Part shown: piece after piece, positions 51,481 through 60,628 of the stretch
How positions within the stretch are numbered: position 1 is the stretch's first letter
Layout: the number at the start of each line of letters is the position of its first letter
Source of the DNA: Natrinema longum
GTDB lineage: Archaea > Halobacteriota > Halobacteria > Halobacteriales > Natrialbaceae
Assembly (NCBI RefSeq): GCF_017352095.1
Contig: NZ_CP071463.1
Location: forward strand, 1,674,001-1,738,000
Reading direction: 5' to 3'
DNA length: 64,000 nt
Made by a program: the position numbers and the translations under genes
The notes under the pieces: generated by a model
Told to the model about the DNA's origin: nothing
Database searches by the model: none
Seen by the model: the letters and a program-made list of their open reading frames with translations, nothing else

Positions 51481-51490
51481 TGTACGACGA

Positions 51491-53260
51491 ATGTCAGACG
51501 ACAACTCGGAGATCACAGGTTCGGACGACGTCGACGGAACGAGCGGCTTCTCGACGGATTTCGAGGACGCGGACCTCGGCGACGAAGAGTCGAACCAGGG
51601 GTTGTTTGACGACCTGCTCAGCGGCGAGCCGATCTTCGAGAACAAGGAAGTCCTCCGGCCGTCCTACACGCCCCACGAACTCCCCCACCGGAGCGATCAG
51701 ATCAACAAGATGGCGACGATCCTGGTCGCCGCACTCCGGGGGGAAACGCCGTCGAACATTCTCATCTACGGCAAGACCGGGACCGGAAAAACTGCGAGCG
51801 CCAAGTTCGTCAGCAAAGAACTCGAGAGCACCTCCCAGAAGTACAGCGTCCCGTGTGACGTCGAATACATCAACTGCGAGGTCACGGATACCCAGTATCG
51901 CGTCCTCGCACAGCTCGCGAACAAGTTCATCGAGAAGAACAAAGGGCGAATCGACGACCGAATCGACGAACTCGAGTCGCTGCGAGACGCCACAGAGGAG
52001 TACGACGCCACCGCGGACGACGACGCCCACGCGGGTGACGATCCGACCGATCGAACGGCCGAGGAGACGGCATCCGACCCGTTCGATTTCGTCTCGAGCG
52101 AGGAGACTGAGTCGCGATCAGCCGTTTCATCTGGAACCGAATCGAGCGCCGAGTCCGGCGATTCTCCAGCCGAAACGAGGGGGTCTTCGGATCCAGCATC
52201 GCCGCCAGTTACCGGAACGGAACCCGGAGACGCCGACGGCCCCGGTCGCGACGGTGAGACCGCCATCGACGCGACCCCGCAGGAACCGGCCCACCCCCTC
52301 GAGTCGACGCCGTTCGGGACGCGCGCCGAGGTCGACGACCGAATCGCGGAACTCGAGGAGGACAAGGAATCCTTCGAAGAGGTGCCGATGACCGGCTGGC
52401 CGACCGATCGCGTCTACAGCGTCTTCTTCGACGCCGTCGACTACGACGAGCGGGTCGTCGTCATCATGCTCGACGAGATCGACAAGCTCGTCGAGAAGAG
52501 CGGCGACGACACCCTCTACAACCTCTCGCGGATGAATTCGGAACTCGAGAACTCGCGGGTATCGATCATCGGGATCAGTAACGATCTCAAGTTCACCGAC
52601 TTCCTCGATCCGCGGGTCAAGTCGTCGCTGGGCGAAGAGGAGATCGTCTTCCCGCCCTACGACGCGAACCAGCTCCGGGACATCCTCAAACACCGATCGG
52701 AGGTCGCGTTCAAGGGCAACGCGCTCTCCGACGACGTGATCCCGCTGTGTGCGGCCTTCGCCGCACAGGAACACGGCGACGCGCGACGCGCGCTGGATCT
52801 CCTTCGGACCGCGGGCGAACTGGCCGAACGATCCCAGGCGGAAACGATCGTCGAGGAACACGTCCGGCAGGCCCAGGACAAGATCGAACTCGACCGCGTC
52901 GTGGAGGTCGTCCGAACCCTGCCCACCCAGAGCAAACTCGTCCTCTTCGCGATCATCCTGCTCGAGAAAAACGGCGTTCACAGCATCAACACGGGCGAAG
53001 TGTTCAACATTTACAAACGCCTCTGCGAGGAGATCGACGCGGACGTCCTGACCCAGCGGCGAGTGACCGACCTCATCAGCGAACTCGACATGCTCGGCAT
53101 CGTCAACGCCGTCGTCGTCTCGAAGGGGCGATACGGCCGCACCAAGGAGATCAGCCTGTCGGTGCCCCTCGAGGAAACGGAGGCCGTCCTCGTGAGCGAT
53201 TCCCGGCTGAGCGATATCGACGACATCCAGCCGTTCGTACAGGCCCGATTCGAGAACTGA
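51491..53260 (+). CDS. orc1: Orc1/Cdc6 replication initiator
   Basis: A 589-residue origin-binding AAA+ ATPase. Residues 1-45 are an acidic tail; VLRPSYTPHELPHRSDQI leads into the AAA+ core with Walker A GKTGTGKT at 94-101 and Walker B MLDEIDKL with Asp328-Glu329; the sensor 1 region is IIGISND, and the C-terminal winged helix from about 480 (EVVRTLPTQSKLVLFAIILLEK) reads the ORB. Between Walker A and B lies an acidic, low-complexity insertion at about 165-265 rich in D, E, S, T and P, making the protein longer than the roughly 400 residues of most archaeal Orc1. It lies beside the ORB cluster it is expected to bind. Confidence 0.97.
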   Translation: MSDDNSEITGSDDVDGTSGFSTDFEDADLGDEESNQGLFDDLLSGEPIFENKEVLRPSYTPHELPHRSDQINKMATILVAALRGETPSNILIYGKTGTGKTASAKFVSKELESTSQKYSVPCDVEYINCEVTDTQYRVLAQLANKFIEKNKGRIDDRIDELESLRDATEEYDATADDDAHAGDDPTDRTAEETASDPFDFVSSEETESRSAVSSGTESSAESGDSPAETRGSSDPASPPVTGTEPGDADGPGRDGETAIDATPQEPAHPLESTPFGTRAEVDDRIAELEEDKESFEEVPMTGWPTDRVYSVFFDAVDYDERVVVIMLDEIDKLVEKSGDDTLYNLSRMNSELENSRVSIIGISNDLKFTDFLDPRVKSSLGEEEIVFPPYDANQLRDILKHRSEVAFKGNALSDDVIPLCAAFAAQEHGDARRALDLLRTAGELAERSQAETIVEEHVRQAQDKIELDRVVEVVRTLPTQSKLVLFAIILLEKNGVHSINTGEVFNIYKRLCEEIDADVLTQRRVTDLISELDMLGIVNAVVVSKGRYGRTKEISLSVPLEETEAVLVSDSRLSDIDDIQPFVQARFEN

Positions 53261-53587
53261 ACGGACGGTTCCGACGGGCCAGCGACGGTGGTGCTGTCGT
53301 CGCGACTGCACTCCGGACACGCTTTTTGGACTGTTTCTGCCGGCCTACGGACAGGCATCGCTCTCGAGTCCGGCGTTCGACGTCGAGAGCGGCGGACGCG
53401 ATCCGTCGATCGGCGCCGCCGACGGTCGGAGCGTAACGACCGGACGGACGACGAGTCGAACGGACACGGAGAAGACGGATCGGAACGGTCGGTTCGGCGA
53501 CCGATTCGGACGGACGAGGGTCCGTCAGTGACGGCGCACCCGCGAACCGCCCTGGGTTGCACCGGGCCAGCGGGATAGGGGACCGTC
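53261..53587. terminator. Convergent gap after orc1 with a T-run
   Basis: 327 bases without a gene between orc1 and the convergent signal peptidase. GCTTTTTGG at 53319-53327 is the only T-run and may end orc1 transcripts; otherwise the stretch is GC-rich and featureless. Confidence 0.4.
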
Positions 53588-54535
53588 TCAGCGACGAGAC
53601 CGACCGATCGCCATCACAGCGACGGCACCCGCGCTGGCGATTCCGACGACACCGGCGACCCCTGTGGCACCCGGGCCTGCAGGTATCGGTCCGGCCGTCG
53701 CCGGCGTCGGTCCCTGCAGTGGCTGGCTCGCGGGCGACGTCGGGACGAGCGTTCCGCCGAAGAGCCTGTCGAAGGTCAGGCGGATGTGACCGAGCCACGG
53801 AATCCGGAACATCGCCTTACCGGTGACCCACTCGGGTTTGACGACGTCGCTGATCCCGTTCCCGTACTGATCGTACCCGCTGTTGGCGTCCCCTTTCGTG
53901 ACGAATCCCGCGTGATCCGGGCGACAGGTATCGACTTCGGCACAGGTCGCGTCACCGATGACGTCCTCGTCGGCCTTGGTCTCGACCCAGTTTTCGTCTT
54001 CCTCGACCCAGAAGTGGGCACGGTGGATCACCGGCGTCTGCGTCGGATCACCGTTGGGCTGGTAGATGATGACGTCACCGGGCTTGCCGAACTTCTCGTA
54101 TCCGGTTTCCCGGCCGTTCTCGAGCGTGACGACGCCCGTGTCTTCGACGGCGGCGTCGTTGCCGAATCGGTCGTCGTCGACGACGAAGATGAGATCGCCC
54201 TCCTGCATGTTCGGCGTCATACTGGGGCTCTCGACGGCGACGAGTGGCGGCCAGATCCCGCTCACGGCAAACAGGAGGAGCCCGACGACCGCGACGATCG
54301 CGACGCTGCTCAGGACGTCCCGCGTTATCATGACGGTCTCGTCGTCAGTGTTGAGAAACCAGCGAAGAATCCCGTCGTCTTCGATCGTGACCGGGTCGCG
54401 GTCGGCATCGGGCCCGTCCCGTGACGATTCCTCGGGCGCAGGTGATCGGTGCGAAGGCTCGGCACGTCGATCGTGCTGCTCGGAATCGTCGTCACCGGAA
54501 TCGCCGGGTGGCTCCCCGGGGTTAGGACCGCTCAT
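53588..54535 (-). CDS. sec11: Signal peptidase I (Sec11 type), first of two
   Basis: A 315-residue membrane protease that removes Sec signal peptides. It has a long acidic cytoplasmic N-terminus (about 65 residues), one membrane helix (VAIVAVVGLLLFAVSGIWPPL), then the catalytic core: nucleophile Ser in VESPSMTPNMQEGDLIFVVDD, the catalytic His of PVIHRAHFWVEE and the Asp in FVTKGDANSGYDQ. This Ser/His/Asp arrangement is the archaeal and ER type. The C-terminus adds a proline/alanine-rich linker and a second helix. I start at ATG 54535 (MSGPNPGE). It is convergent with orc1, and this placement is typical for haloarchaeal oriC1. Confidence 0.95.
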   Translation of the reverse strand: MSGPNPGEPPGDSGDDDSEQHDRRAEPSHRSPAPEESSRDGPDADRDPVTIEDDGILRWFLNTDDETVMITRDVLSSVAIVAVVGLLLFAVSGIWPPLVAVESPSMTPNMQEGDLIFVVDDDRFGNDAAVEDTGVVTLENGRETGYEKFGKPGDVIIYQPNGDPTQTPVIHRAHFWVEEDENWVETKADEDVIGDATCAEVDTCRPDHAGFVTKGDANSGYDQYGNGISDVVKPEWVTGKAMFRIPWLGHIRLTFDRLFGGTLVPTSPASQPLQGPTPATAGPIPAGPGATGVAGVVGIASAGAVAVMAIGRSRR

Positions 54536-54622
54536 CGTCACTCGTTTTGCCGGGCCTCCCAATCAACTTTCTGTTCGTCCCCGATCCGTTCGGAACTGAT
54601 CGTCGAAGTCACTCCAGCGACA

Positions 54623-55504
54623 CTACGGGCCGCGATCGCCGACGGCTGTTCCGAGCAGGACGAGCGCGAGCACGCCCGTCGCGATGAGGATGGCGGACGA
54701 CCCGACACCGGTCAGGACGCGGATGGAATCGACACCCAGCCCGATCTGGCCCAGCCACGGGATCCGAACCATCGCCTTGCCGGTGATCCACTCCGGGCTG
54801 ATGACGGTGGTATCCGAACCCGAACGGGGGAGCTGGTCGTAGGCGGGGTTGGCGTCGCCTTTCGTGACGAACCCGTCGTGGGGTGCTGGACACGAGACGA
54901 TCTCCGCACAGGTCACCTCGTTTTGCGAACGGAATTCGCCTTTCGTCCGCACCCAGTTTTCGCCTTCCTCGACCCAGAAGTGAGCACGATGGATCACCGG
55001 CGTCCGCGTCGGATCACCGTCCGGTATGAATACGATGACGTCGCCGGCGGCACCCAACCGTTCGTGATCCGTCTGGCGGCCGATGTCGCGGGGGACGATG
55101 CCGGTCCCCTCGACGGCGTTCTCGCCCGCGAACCTGCTTTCGTCGACGATGAAAACCAGATCGCCCTCCTGAACGTTCGGTTCCATACTGCCGCTCTCGA
55201 CGGCGACCAACAGCGGCCAGGCCCCACTGACCGCGAACAAGAGCATGTTGACGGCCCCGACGAGCGCGAGAATCACGGCGATGTCCCGGCAGACGGAGAC
55301 TGTTCGATCGTCGGTCTCGAGCAGCCAGCGGACGACCCCGTCGTCCTCGATCGTGACCCCCTCGTCGCTGGGTGATCGGGTGCGAGTCGCGGCCGTCGGT
55401 CCCTGATCGTCGGCGTCGTCCGATGGAGCCGGAGGGGAATCCGGGTTCGGTGCCCGGGATTCGGCTCGGTCACGGTTCCGATCGCCGTCGTCAGGCCTCT
55501 CCAT
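54623..55504 (-). CDS. Signal peptidase I (Sec11 type), tandem paralogue
   Basis: A 293-residue second copy with the same layout: acidic tail, a shared TIEDDGVVRWLLETDDRTV lead, a membrane helix, then VESGSMEPNVQEGDLVFIVDE with the Ser, VIHRAHFWVEEGENW with the His and FVTKGDANPAYDQ with the Asp. All catalytic positions are kept, so it should be active. The end differs, with a shorter linker and a last helix SAILIATGVLALVLLGTAV. Start ATG 55504 (MERPDDGD), with a GTG one codon upstream. It lies 87 bases ahead of the first copy in the same direction and diverges from polD1. Confidence 0.94.
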   Translation of the reverse strand: MERPDDGDRNRDRAESRAPNPDSPPAPSDDADDQGPTAATRTRSPSDEGVTIEDDGVVRWLLETDDRTVSVCRDIAVILALVGAVNMLLFAVSGAWPLLVAVESGSMEPNVQEGDLVFIVDESRFAGENAVEGTGIVPRDIGRQTDHERLGAAGDVIVFIPDGDPTRTPVIHRAHFWVEEGENWVRTKGEFRSQNEVTCAEIVSCPAPHDGFVTKGDANPAYDQLPRSGSDTTVISPEWITGKAMVRIPWLGQIGLGVDSIRVLTGVGSSAILIATGVLALVLLGTAVGDRGP

Positions 55505-55660
55505 CACTAGCCGATTTCGGGGAGTACGGTATCAACCTTCCGGCAAGTCCGCGCCGTCTTCGACGGATCCCTGCCGCGATATTGTTCGTCCGTTGACTTC
55601 TCTGGGCCCCGTCGGACGGGAATCCGCTATCCTTTTGCTCTCGCCCTCGAATCCGTTCGT

Positions 55661-57244
55661 GTGCCACTCGAGGCTCCCGCTCGGATCGTCAGTGAACTCA
55701 CGAGCCGTGGGTACAACGCGGAACGGGAGGCTGTGACCCGACTCGCGGCAGCCGACGATCCGACCGCGGCCCTCGAGCGCGTCCTCGAGACGGTCCCCGA
55801 GGACGCGCTCGTTGTTCGAACCGACCACGTACGGAAGGCCCTCTCGACGGCCGGGACGGACGGTCCGGCTGGCTCCGAATCCGGGCCCGACGCCGGCAGC
55901 GGCGACGAATCCCCGTCGGCCGATGTTCCCCCCTCCGTTTCAACTGGAACCAGCGCGGCTTTGGGGCGTGAATCGGCGGGACGGGCTCCAGTCGAAACGG
56001 AGGGGTCACCCACCGCGAACCGCTCGGCCGATCCGGCACAGCGATCGCTCGAGATCGTCGGCGATATGACGGGACAGAGCACGGGAACGGGCGAGTACAG
56101 CGATTTCGTCTCGGTTTTCCGTGATCGGTTGGATCGACTCGGAGCGAAACTTCGGGGGCGAGTCAACCATCGGCCGGCGACGGCCATTCAGGACATGCCG
56201 GGCGGCAGCGAGGTGGCGATGGTCGGGCTGGTCAACGACATCCGATCGACCGCCAGCGGCCACTGGTTGATCGAACTCGAGGACGCAACGGGAACGTTCC
56301 CGTGGCTGGTGATGAAGGACCGAGAGTACGTCGACCTCGTCGACGAGTTGCTCTGTGACGAGGTGCTGGCGATGGAGGGGACGCTGGCGGACGATTCGGG
56401 GATCGCTTTCGTCGACTCGATGCACTTCCCGGACGTTCCGCGGACCCACGAGCCGTCGACGGCGGATCGTCACGTGCAGGCGGCGCTGATCAGCGACATC
56501 CACGTCGGCAGCCAGGAGTTCATGGCCGACGCGTGGAACGCGTTCGCCGACTGGCTCCACACCCCGGAGGCCCAGCACGTCGAGTACCTGCTGCTCGCGG
56601 GCGACATGGTCGAGGGCGTCGGCGTCTACCCCGATCAGGACGAGGAACTCGACATCGTCGACATCTACGAGCAATACGAGGCGTTCAGCGAACACCTGAA
56701 GAAAATACCCGGCGACATCGAGGTCGTCATGATCCCGGGCAACCACGACGCCGTTCGGCTTGCCGAACCCCAGCCGGGATTCGACGAGGAACTCCGGGAG
56801 ATCATGTCCGCACACGACCCCCAAATCGTGAGCAACCCCTCGATGGTGACCCTCGAGGGCGTCTCCGTGTTGATGTACCACGGCGTCTCGCTGGACGAGG
56901 TCATCGCCGAGTTGCCCGAGGCGAAGGCCAGCTACGACGATCCGCACAAGGCGATGTACCACCTCCTCAAGAAACGCCACGTCGCGCCGCAGTTCGGGGG
57001 CCATACCCGGCTGGCACCCGAGGAGAAGGACTACCTCATCATCGACGAGGTCCCCGACATCTTCCATACGGGCCACGTCCACAAACTCGGCTTCGGCAAG
57101 TACCACGACGTGCTCGCGATCAACTCCGGTTGCTGGCAGGCCCAGACCGACTTCCAGAAGAGCGTCAACATCGACCCCGACGCCGGCTTCGCCCCGATCG
57201 TCGACCTGGACACGCTCGACGTGACCGTCCAGAAGTTCAGCTGA
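55661..57244 (+). CDS. polD1: DNA polymerase D (PolII) small subunit DP1
   Basis: A 527-residue exonuclease subunit of the archaeal replicative polymerase PolD. The N-terminal domain (about 1-60, IVSELTSRGYNAEREAVTRL) binds the large subunit, a long disordered linker runs to about 130, then an OB-fold (AMVGLVNDIRSTASGHWLIELED) and a calcineurin-like phosphatase domain with D279-I-H281, GDMVEGVG, G-N361-H362-D363 and TGHVH. These are the Mn2+-binding nuclease motifs, all intact. The start is GTG 55661 (PLEAPARIV). Its large subunit gene is not in the window. It belongs to the oriC1 set with orc1 and sec11. Confidence 0.97.
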   Translation: MPLEAPARIVSELTSRGYNAEREAVTRLAAADDPTAALERVLETVPEDALVVRTDHVRKALSTAGTDGPAGSESGPDAGSGDESPSADVPPSVSTGTSAALGRESAGRAPVETEGSPTANRSADPAQRSLEIVGDMTGQSTGTGEYSDFVSVFRDRLDRLGAKLRGRVNHRPATAIQDMPGGSEVAMVGLVNDIRSTASGHWLIELEDATGTFPWLVMKDREYVDLVDELLCDEVLAMEGTLADDSGIAFVDSMHFPDVPRTHEPSTADRHVQAALISDIHVGSQEFMADAWNAFADWLHTPEAQHVEYLLLAGDMVEGVGVYPDQDEELDIVDIYEQYEAFSEHLKKIPGDIEVVMIPGNHDAVRLAEPQPGFDEELREIMSAHDPQIVSNPSMVTLEGVSVLMYHGVSLDEVIAELPEAKASYDDPHKAMYHLLKKRHVAPQFGGHTRLAPEEKDYLIIDEVPDIFHTGHVHKLGFGKYHDVLAINSGCWQAQTDFQKSVNIDPDAGFAPIVDLDTLDVTVQKFS

Positions 57245-57312
57245 TACGACCGGACAGCAGTATGGGCCACCTCGCGGCGTCGACCGAAACCGCGTTCGGG
57301 TCGCGTTTTCGA

Positions 57313-58116
57313 TCAGTCGGTGAGTCCGTACCCGATCTTGAACAGATAGACGTCGATCGCCAGGACGAGGACGGTCGCCGCGGTGAGCACGCCAAGCGAG
57401 ACCAGCGGCGCGAAGTCGGTATAGGGGGCGGGCAAGATACCGACGCCGATCAGGTCCGAGTGGCCCAGCAATCCGTACCGGACGCTGTCGACCATGTAGA
57501 CCATCGGGTTCAGCAGGGAGAGGTTCACCTGCCAGGCGTAGTCGAACGTCTCGAGGGAGTAAAAGACCGCGCCGAAGAACACCAGCGGCCGGAGGATGAA
57601 CTGGTTCATGACGGTCAAGTCGTCGAAATCCCTGGCGATGAGCCCGCCGATGATGCCGAAGCCGGCGAACAGCGACGTGATGACGACCATCGTGGCCACG
57701 AGGTAGAGCCCGTGCTTGATACCGATCGACACGAACAGCCGGCCGACGACGGCGATGATGACCCCGACGACGAGCCCTCGAACCGCGCTGGCACCGACGT
57801 AGGCGACGACCATCTCGACGTACGACAGCGGCGAGGTCAGCGTCTCGTGGATGTACTCGTTCCATCTGCCGTGGAAGATCGAGAACGAGGCGTTCTCGAA
57901 GGCGTTGGATATCGCGCCCAGCACGATGAGGCCGGGCACGATGAAGAGGATGTAATCGAAGCCCGCGATCTTGTCGATCCGGTTGCCAAGGATCACGCCG
58001 AAGACGGCGAAGTAGAGGACGTTCGTGATCGCCGGCGGCATGAACGTGTTCTTCGGGCGGCGGACGAACCGCAAGATTTCCCGCCGAAAGAGCGCGCGGA
58101 AACCGACCGACAGCAT
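57313..58116 (-). CDS. ABC-2-type exporter permease (DrrB-like)
   Basis: A 267-residue membrane protein with six helices and the ABC-2 signature regions: FRREILRFVRRPKNTF at the N-terminus, ENASFSIFHGRWNEYIHETLTSPLSYVEMV before helix 3, and MNQFILRPLVFFGAVFYSLETFDYAWQ, which is the classic DrrB/NodJ motif of drug or polysaccharide exporters. It starts at the last base of the ATPase stop (58116), so the two are translated as a pair. Substrate unknown. Confidence 0.92.
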   Translation of the reverse strand: MLSVGFRALFRREILRFVRRPKNTFMPPAITNVLYFAVFGVILGNRIDKIAGFDYILFIVPGLIVLGAISNAFENASFSIFHGRWNEYIHETLTSPLSYVEMVVAYVGASAVRGLVVGVIIAVVGRLFVSIGIKHGLYLVATMVVITSLFAGFGIIGGLIARDFDDLTVMNQFILRPLVFFGAVFYSLETFDYAWQVNLSLLNPMVYMVDSVRYGLLGHSDLIGVGILPAPYTDFAPLVSLGVLTAATVLVLAIDVYLFKIGYGLTD

Positions 58117-59132
58117 CAGGCGACACCCTCCTGTTCGCGCTTGCGTTTCGCCGACGCGTCGTCACGGCCGTCGTCGCCCCCGTCCGCGCTCTCGGCCGAC
58201 GACCGGGTCACGGTCCGGTCCTCGCTCCGCGTCAGGTCGACGAAGATCTCCTCGAGCGAGGTCCGGGTAATCTCGAGGTCGACGATCTCGTGACCGCTGG
58301 CCTCGAGGTCGTTGAGCAGTCGCGGCGCGGTCGAGCCGCCGTCGTCGACGCGAACCTCGAGGCGATCCCCGGAGACCGTCGTTTCGTGTGCGTACGCGCC
58401 GAGAGCGGGTGTGGTAGCGGGAGCAGACGCGAGGCGGACGGCGATGGTGTCGGTCCCCCGGCCTTTCAGTTCGTCCGGGGTCGCGACGGTCACCTTCCGT
58501 CCCTCGTTCATGATCGCGACGCGATCACAGAGGCGTTCGGCCTCCTCGATGTAGTGGGTCGTCAGCAGGATCGTCGTCCCCTCCTCGTTGAGTTCGGTCA
58601 CGAGTTCCCAGAGGTCGTGACGCAACTGGACGTCGACGCCGGCGGTCGGCTCGTCGAGAATGAGCAGGTCCGGGTCGGTCACCAGCGCTCGAGCGAGCAG
58701 GAGCCGGCGTTTCATCCCCCCGGAGAGCCAGTCGAAGCGCTCGTCGCGCTTGTCGTAGATCCCGACGCGCTTGAGGACCTCGTCGGCCCGGTCGGCAGCC
58801 TCGTCCTCGGGGATCCCGTGGTAACCGGCCTTGTGCGTCAGGACCTCCTTGATCGGGAAGAACCGATCCACGTTGAACTCCTGGGGTGCGAGCCCGATCG
58901 CGTCGCGGGCCTGCTGGTACTCGGTTTCGACATCGTGGCCGAAGACCCGCGCCTCGCCGCCGGTCTTGCGGACCAGGCCGACCAGCGTGTTGATGAACGT
59001 CGTCTTGCCCGCGCCGTTCGGGCCGAGCAAGCCGAAGAACTCGCCTTCCTCGACGGTCAGCGATAGCTCCTGGAGAGCGCGTAGATCACCATACTCCTTG
59101 ACGAGATCGACCGTCTCGATGGCCGGTGGCAT
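58116..59132 (-). CDS. ABC transporter ATP-binding protein (DrrA-like)
   Basis: A 338-residue ATPase for the following permease. Walker A LGPNGAGKTTFINTLVG, Q-loop LAPQEFNVDRFF, signature LSGGMKRRLLLARAL, Walker B LLILDEPTAGVDVQ and H-loop TTHYIEEAERL are intact. After the domain comes the typical regulatory C-terminus (DELKGRGTDTIAVRLA) and a charged tail of about 45 residues, ASAKRKREQEGVA at the end. I start at ATG 59132 (MPPAIETVDLV), since the extension upstream has no family character. Confidence 0.94.
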   Translation of the reverse strand: MPPAIETVDLVKEYGDLRALQELSLTVEEGEFFGLLGPNGAGKTTFINTLVGLVRKTGGEARVFGHDVETEYQQARDAIGLAPQEFNVDRFFPIKEVLTHKAGYHGIPEDEAADRADEVLKRVGIYDKRDERFDWLSGGMKRRLLLARALVTDPDLLILDEPTAGVDVQLRHDLWELVTELNEEGTTILLTTHYIEEAERLCDRVAIMNEGRKVTVATPDELKGRGTDTIAVRLASAPATTPALGAYAHETTVSGDRLEVRVDDGGSTAPRLLNDLEASGHEIVDLEITRTSLEEIFVDLTRSEDRTVTRSSAESADGGDDGRDDASAKRKREQEGVA

Positions 59133-59222
59133 CGATGCAGTGTCGGCCCCGGCTACGGTTAAACCGTTGGTTCGCAGAACCTGCCGCTGGAATCCGTGTT
59201 CGTGAACGTCACCCACCCGCGC

Positions 59223-60452
59223 TCAGTCCGCACGTCCCGGCCGACTCGAGGGAGCGATCGCGCCGCTTTGCTGGACGATGTCGAAGGCGGTCATCACGTC
59301 GGTCCGCGAGATCAGTCCCACGAGATCACCGTCGTCTTCTCGCAGCGTCTCGCCGCGCTGAGGGTCAGCCGACCGATGAGCCGCGCTATCGACCACGAGC
59401 AGCCGCCCGATGTCGTGTTCTCGCATCCGCTCGATGGCCGTCATCGCGTCCGAGTCAGGGGAAATCGTCTGTAACTCCGTCGTCATCACGTCCCCGACGG
59501 TGTAGGCCTCGCGCTCGACCGGGTCGACCTCGCGGGCGTCGCTCAGCGTGACGAGTCCGATCAGCCGCTCGCCCTCGAACGCGTCGCCCTCGACGACCGG
59601 ATACCCGGTGTGGCGCTCGGTGAACATCCGCTGAATCAGTTCCGCGACCGTCGTCTCGGGCTCGACGGTGTGGAGGTCCTCGGCCGTCGTCATGATGTCG
59701 CCGACGGTGACGTCCTGGAAGGCCGCCTTCATCGTCACCTGCTGGGCCTCGCTCGAGGCGGCGATGTAGACGAAGAAGGCGACGCCGATGAGGATGATGT
59801 TGAACGCGAGCAGGCCGAACAGACCCATGAAGACCGCGAACAGTTTCCCGACGCTGGCGGCCTGCTGGGTCGCCTGTGCGTAGGGCCGTCGGCGAGCGAG
59901 CAACGCCCGCAGCACCCGTCCGCCGTCCATCGGGAACGCGGGGAGCATATTGAAGACGGCGAGTGCGACGTTCAAAACGGCGAGGTAACCGAGAACGAAC
60001 CGAACGCCGCCGAGGCTCTCGGGGGTAACGAAGAACAGCGCGTAGGAGCCGACACCGACCAGAACGCTGACGATCGGACCGGCGACGGCGATGTTGAGTT
60101 CCTGTCGCCAGTCCTCGGGCATCTCCGAGAAGGCGGCGATCCCGCCGAACAGCCAGAGCGTGATCGAATCGATCGGAAACCCGTACCGTCGGGCGGTCAG
60201 CGAGTGGCCGAGTTCGTGGAGGACGACGCCGACGAACAGCCCGATCGCGGCAGCCAATCCCAGGAACCACGGCATCAGGCCGCTGGTGATGGTGGCGGTA
60301 TCGATCCCCGCAGCCAGTCCGTCGTTCAGTATCCCCGCGACGTCTTCGATCTGGCTCCCGATGAGATACGCGAACAGCGGGAGCACCAGCAGGAAGGTCA
60401 GATCCAACTTGATCGGTATCCCGAACAGGGAGCCGATCCGGAAACTCCTCAT
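59223..60452 (-). CDS. Site-2 protease (M50) with two CBS domains
   Basis: A 409-residue intramembrane zinc protease. Helix 2 carries the active site LHELGHSLTARRYG (H79, E80, H83); the second metal-binding motif is in FNMLPAFPMDGGRVLRALLA. Six helices end near 235, followed by CBS domains at about 245-310 (VGDIMTTAEDLHTVEPETTVAEL) and 320-395 (VGDVMTTELQTISPDSDAMTAIERM). CBS-bearing S2P enzymes are gated by nucleotides. They cut membrane-tethered regulators such as anti-sigma-type factors in bacteria; archaeal targets are unknown. Start ATG 60452 (MRSFRIGSLFGIP). It lies next to the HtpX/PspAB stress genes in divergent orientation. Confidence 0.93.
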   Translation of the reverse strand: MRSFRIGSLFGIPIKLDLTFLLVLPLFAYLIGSQIEDVAGILNDGLAAGIDTATITSGLMPWFLGLAAAIGLFVGVVLHELGHSLTARRYGFPIDSITLWLFGGIAAFSEMPEDWRQELNIAVAGPIVSVLVGVGSYALFFVTPESLGGVRFVLGYLAVLNVALAVFNMLPAFPMDGGRVLRALLARRRPYAQATQQAASVGKLFAVFMGLFGLLAFNIILIGVAFFVYIAASSEAQQVTMKAAFQDVTVGDIMTTAEDLHTVEPETTVAELIQRMFTERHTGYPVVEGDAFEGERLIGLVTLSDAREVDPVEREAYTVGDVMTTELQTISPDSDAMTAIERMREHDIGRLLVVDSAAHRSADPQRGETLREDDGDLVGLISRTDVMTAFDIVQQSGAIAPSSRPGRAD

Positions 60453-60628
60453 AGGGATTAGTTTCGGCGGCGGACCCTTAAACACGCCGCCGAGATTCCC
60501 GATCGGTCGCGCGGGCGTCCGGTGGGACTCGAGACAGTGGTCGAACGCGGCGACCGATGAGTCGTCTCCCGACGGGAGCGTTCGACAGACCGGAACGCGT
60601 ATCGTTCTCGAGTTTGATCGGTGAATAA

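Larger units (their letters stand above)
50895..51490. other. Putative replication origin oriC1 (ORB-like cluster beside orc1)
   Basis: Between the hairpin array and orc1 lie several origin-recognition-box-like elements with the GAAAC core followed by the G-string expected in halophiles. An AT-richer stretch, about 51333-51375 (GCATTTATTAGCG, CTTTTCC, TTTCGTTTGCATC), could be the unwinding element. The last ORB-like site ends 11 bases before the orc1 ATG. With orc1, sec11 and polD1 in this order the context matches the main chromosomal origin of haloarchaea. GC skew and marker-frequency data would be needed to confirm. Confidence 0.8.
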
